DNA of 8,266 nucleotides, from positions 1 to 8,266 of the forward strand of contig JAGHTJ010000055.1 of NCBI GenBank assembly GCA_018065375.1, given 5' to 3'. Under the pieces are notes generated by a model. The model was not told the origin of the DNA. It searched no databases and saw only the letters and a program-made list of their open reading frames with translations. This document shows, one piece after another, positions 6,519 to 8,266 of this stretch. The DNA is from Candidatus Equinaster intestinalis. GTDB lineage: Bacteria > Bacillota_A > Clostridia > Oscillospirales > Acutalibacteraceae. Position numbers and translations under genes: made by a program. Each line of letters opens with the position of its first letter. Positions within the stretch are counted from its first letter, which is position 1.

Positions 6519-7389
6519 GCCGAGCGGAATCACCTCATTTTCGGCGGTTTCGCGGATAAAACGTCTGGCAGGCGAAAAAAGGGTAGGACATACGGGAACT
6601 CTCGACCCCATGGCAACGGGAGTTCTTCCGATTTTTGTAGGTCGTGCCACCGCCCTTTGCTCATATCTTCTCGAGGCGGATAAAATCTACAGAGCAACCT
6701 TTCTTTTCGGCAAAACCACCGATACCTATGATGTTACCGGCAATGTTATCTCTGAAAGCCCGGTAAATTTTGATGCTTCAAGGCTTCAAAACGCCATAGA
6801 AAACTTTACCGGAGAGATAAGCCAGGTGCCTCCGATGTATTCCGCTCTTAAAAAGGACGGCGTACCCCTTTATAAGCTCGCAAGACGCGGCGAAAAGGTT
6901 GAAATCGAGCCGAGAAAAGTTGTGATTTACGGAATAAGGGTTTTAAAGGAACTCGAAAATAATGAAATCACACTCGAAATCAAGTGCAGTAAGGGTACAT
7001 ATATCAGAAGCCTTTGCGCCGATATGGGAGAATATCTCGGCTGCGGTGCAACACTAAAGGAGCTTTGCCGGGTAAGCACATCGGGATTTGATATTTCCGA
7101 TTGTGTAAAGCTCGATGATTTAACCGAAGATAATATAAAAAATTTCATTTTAAGTGAAGAAAAAGCAGTAGAATATATGCGCGTCGTTTCGGTAAGTAAG
7201 CCGCAGGCGGTGAGATTCTGCAACGGAGGAGAGCTGGGGCTGGAAAGGCTTAAGTTTTCTGCCGGTGAGGACGGCGAAAATCTGCGGGTAAAATACGGCG
7301 ATAAACTGCTTGGTATCGGCAAAACCGATATTACTGCCGCCGCAGTAAAGGTAAAATGTGTTTTAACGGGAAGTGAAGAGCTTGAATAA
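6490..7389 (+). CDS. truB: tRNA pseudouridine(55) synthase TruB
   Basis: TruB converts uridine 55 in the T-loop of nearly all tRNAs to pseudouridine and also acts as a tRNA chaperone. The 299-aa product begins with the typical KGLILVNKPSGITS (3-16). The catalytic aspartate is Asp39 in GHTGTLDPMATG (33-44). Other conserved parts are YRATFLFGKTTDTYD (67-81), QVPPMYSALKKDG (112-124) and KGTYIRSL (168-175). A C-terminal PUA-like region follows (about 230-299), fitting the longer TruB class. The ATG matches the family N-terminus although the best ribosome binding site (within 6471-6477) is about 12 nt away. The 29-nt overlap with nrnA suggests translational coupling. Identification is secure. Confidence 0.97.
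   Translation: MIKGLILVNKPSGITSFSAVSRIKRLAGEKRVGHTGTLDPMATGVLPIFVGRATALCSYLLEADKIYRATFLFGKTTDTYDVTGNVISESPVNFDASRLQNAIENFTGEISQVPPMYSALKKDGVPLYKLARRGEKVEIEPRKVVIYGIRVLKELENNEITLEIKCSKGTYIRSLCADMGEYLGCGATLKELCRVSTSGFDISDCVKLDDLTEDNIKNFILSEEKAVEYMRVVSVSKPQAVRFCNGGELGLERLKFSAGEDGENLRVKYGDKLLGIGKTDITAAAVKVKCVLTGSEELE
7369..7376 (+). promoter_or_regulatory. Ribosome binding site deciding the ribF start
   Basis: GGAAGTGA lies 5 nt before a TTG at 7382. Both the sequence and the spacing are identical to the rimP site at 543-550. The alternative GTG at 7373 lies inside this element and has nothing suitable upstream, so TTG is the better start. Confidence 0.55.
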
Positions 7390-8224
7390 AACCGCAGTTG
7401 CGCTCGGCACCTTTGACGGACTGCATAAAGGACATATAGAGGTACTCAAAAGGGCTTTGTCGTTTGGGAAAGAGGCAATAGCGGTTACTTTTAAGGTGCC
7501 TCCGAAAGCCTATTTTGAAAAGGAAATATTAAATATAATTTCGCCCGAGGAAAAGGAAAAAGCCCTTAAGAAAATGGGATTTTCGAGGGTGGTTTTTCTT
7601 GATTTCGATAAGGTGCGGGATACCGAACCCGCCGAGTTTTTAAGGGATCTTAAAGAAGAATATAACTGCTCTGCCGTTTCCTGCGGCTTTAATTACCGCT
7701 TCGGAAAAAACGGTGCGGGAGACACCACGCTTTTGCGCTCCTTTTGCGAAGAAAACGGTATTAAGCTTTGTGTGGCAGATGCCGTTAAAGAGGGAAAAGA
7801 GGTAATCTCCTCTACGCTGATTCGTTCCCTTTTGGCAAAAGGTGAGCTCGAAAGGGTAAACGATTTGTGTGTTGCTCCCTTTGGATTTGCCGCCGAGGTG
7901 GTGCACGGAGACGCGCGCGGCAGAACGATAGGCTTCCCAACAGTAAATCAGAATTATCCGAAGGATAAAGCGCCGGTAAAATTCGGTGTTTATAAAAGTG
8001 AAATAACGGTGGATGGCAAAACCTATAGGGCGATAACCAACATCGGGAAAAGACCGACCTATAAACTCGATTATATCATTGCCGAAACCTATATTGTTGA
8101 TTTTTCAAAGGACGTTTACGGCAAAACGGCAGATTTAAGGCTTTTAAAATTTATCCGCCCCGAACAAAAGTTATCGGGAATTGAAGAGCTTAAAAAGCAT
8201 ATTGAAATTGATATAAAAAAATAG
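7382..8224 (+). CDS. ribF: Bifunctional riboflavin kinase / FAD synthetase RibF
   Basis: RibF phosphorylates riboflavin to FMN and then adenylates FMN to FAD. From the TTG at 7382 the product has 280 aa; from the GTG at 7373 it would have 283. The N-terminal adenylyltransferase domain has the nucleotide-binding motif LGTFDGLHKGH (8-18), GFNYRFGKNGAGD (102-114) and ISSTLIR (142-148). The C-terminal riboflavin kinase domain has GRTIGFPTVN (180-189), FGVY (201-204), NIGKRPTY (220-227) and AETYIVDF (234-241), where the Glu is the expected catalytic base. The last part continues as KFIRPEQKLSGIEEL. The N-terminus starts only a few residues before the first motif, whereas many RibF proteins have 10 to 20 more. 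This is not a truncation, since upstream is truB. It overlaps truB by 8 nt. In relatives the gene is typically followed by rpsO. Confidence 0.95.
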   Translation: MNKTAVALGTFDGLHKGHIEVLKRALSFGKEAIAVTFKVPPKAYFEKEILNIISPEEKEKALKKMGFSRVVFLDFDKVRDTEPAEFLRDLKEEYNCSAVSCGFNYRFGKNGAGDTTLLRSFCEENGIKLCVADAVKEGKEVISSTLIRSLLAKGELERVNDLCVAPFGFAAEVVHGDARGRTIGFPTVNQNYPKDKAPVKFGVYKSEITVDGKTYRAITNIGKRPTYKLDYIIAETYIVDFSKDVYGKTADLRLLKFIRPEQKLSGIEELKKHIEIDIKK

Positions 8225-8228
8225 AACC

Positions 8229-8257
8229 TTGCAAAGCAGTGTTTTATTTTTTATACG
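8229..8257 (+). promoter_or_regulatory. Possible weak promoter after ribF
   Basis: TTGCAA (8229-8234) and TATACG (8252-8257) are spaced by 17 bp, the same layout as the operon promoter at 449-477, and both are preceded by CC. Each box matches consensus at 4 of 6 positions, and the -10 lacks the important last T. It could serve the next gene, expected to be rpsO but outside the window. No terminator hairpin is visible in 8225-8266, so read-through from the operon is also likely. Confidence 0.3.
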
Positions 8258-8266
8258 GTTGTTTAT

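Noticed and set aside
1..8266. CRISPR arrays, tRNA or rRNA genes, insertion sequences, attachment sites
   Set aside because: None was seen. The window is almost fully occupied by core protein genes and lacks repeated spacers, transposase frames or cloverleaf sequences.

Overview
The window holds the nusA-infB transcription/translation operon of a Gram-positive bacterium, almost certainly of class Clostridia and possibly the Ruminococcaceae/Oscillospiraceae side. This placement is an inference. It rests on the gene order rimP-nusA-rnpM(ylxR)-rplGA(ylxQ)-infB-rbfA-nrnA-truB-ribF, a NusA that ends after its KH domains with no C-terminal acidic repeats, strong AGGAGG-type ribosome binding sites, GTG and TTG starts, and a housekeeping SigA-type promoter.

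Layout. Positions 1-380 carry the 3' part of an AT-rich reading frame for a small protein with a probable OB-fold (tRNA_anti-like), perhaps a lipoprotein; its start is probably cut off by the window edge. Positions 381-555 are intergenic and leader. They contain a good promoter (TTGCAT, 17 bp, TATACT) and a 13-bp hairpin followed by a short T run, which resembles an intrinsic or NusA-dependent terminator placed before rimP. From 556 to 8224 nine genes run on the plus strand with almost no gaps: neighbours overlap by 1 to 29 nt or are separated by 2, 10 or 25 nt. The last 42 bases contain no visible terminator and have a weak promoter-like pair. In related genomes ribF is usually followed by rpsO, so that is the expected next gene.

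How the genes work together. RimP and RbfA mature the 30S subunit. IF2 starts translation on it. NusA controls pausing and termination and probably regulates the operon through the leader hairpin. RnpM and the L7Ae-like YlxQ/RplGA are small RNA-binding partners. NrnA recycles the last oligonucleotides from RNA decay, TruB makes pseudouridine 55 in tRNA, and RibF makes FMN and FAD. The B. subtilis gene ylxP, between infB and rbfA, is absent here, and nrnA lies between rbfA and truB.

I found no sign of a novel defence, mobile or biosynthetic system. All strongly supported genes are core housekeeping genes. The points most worth a second look are the rimP leader with its two mutually exclusive hairpins, the orphan OB-fold protein upstream, and the choice of start codon for nrnA and ribF.
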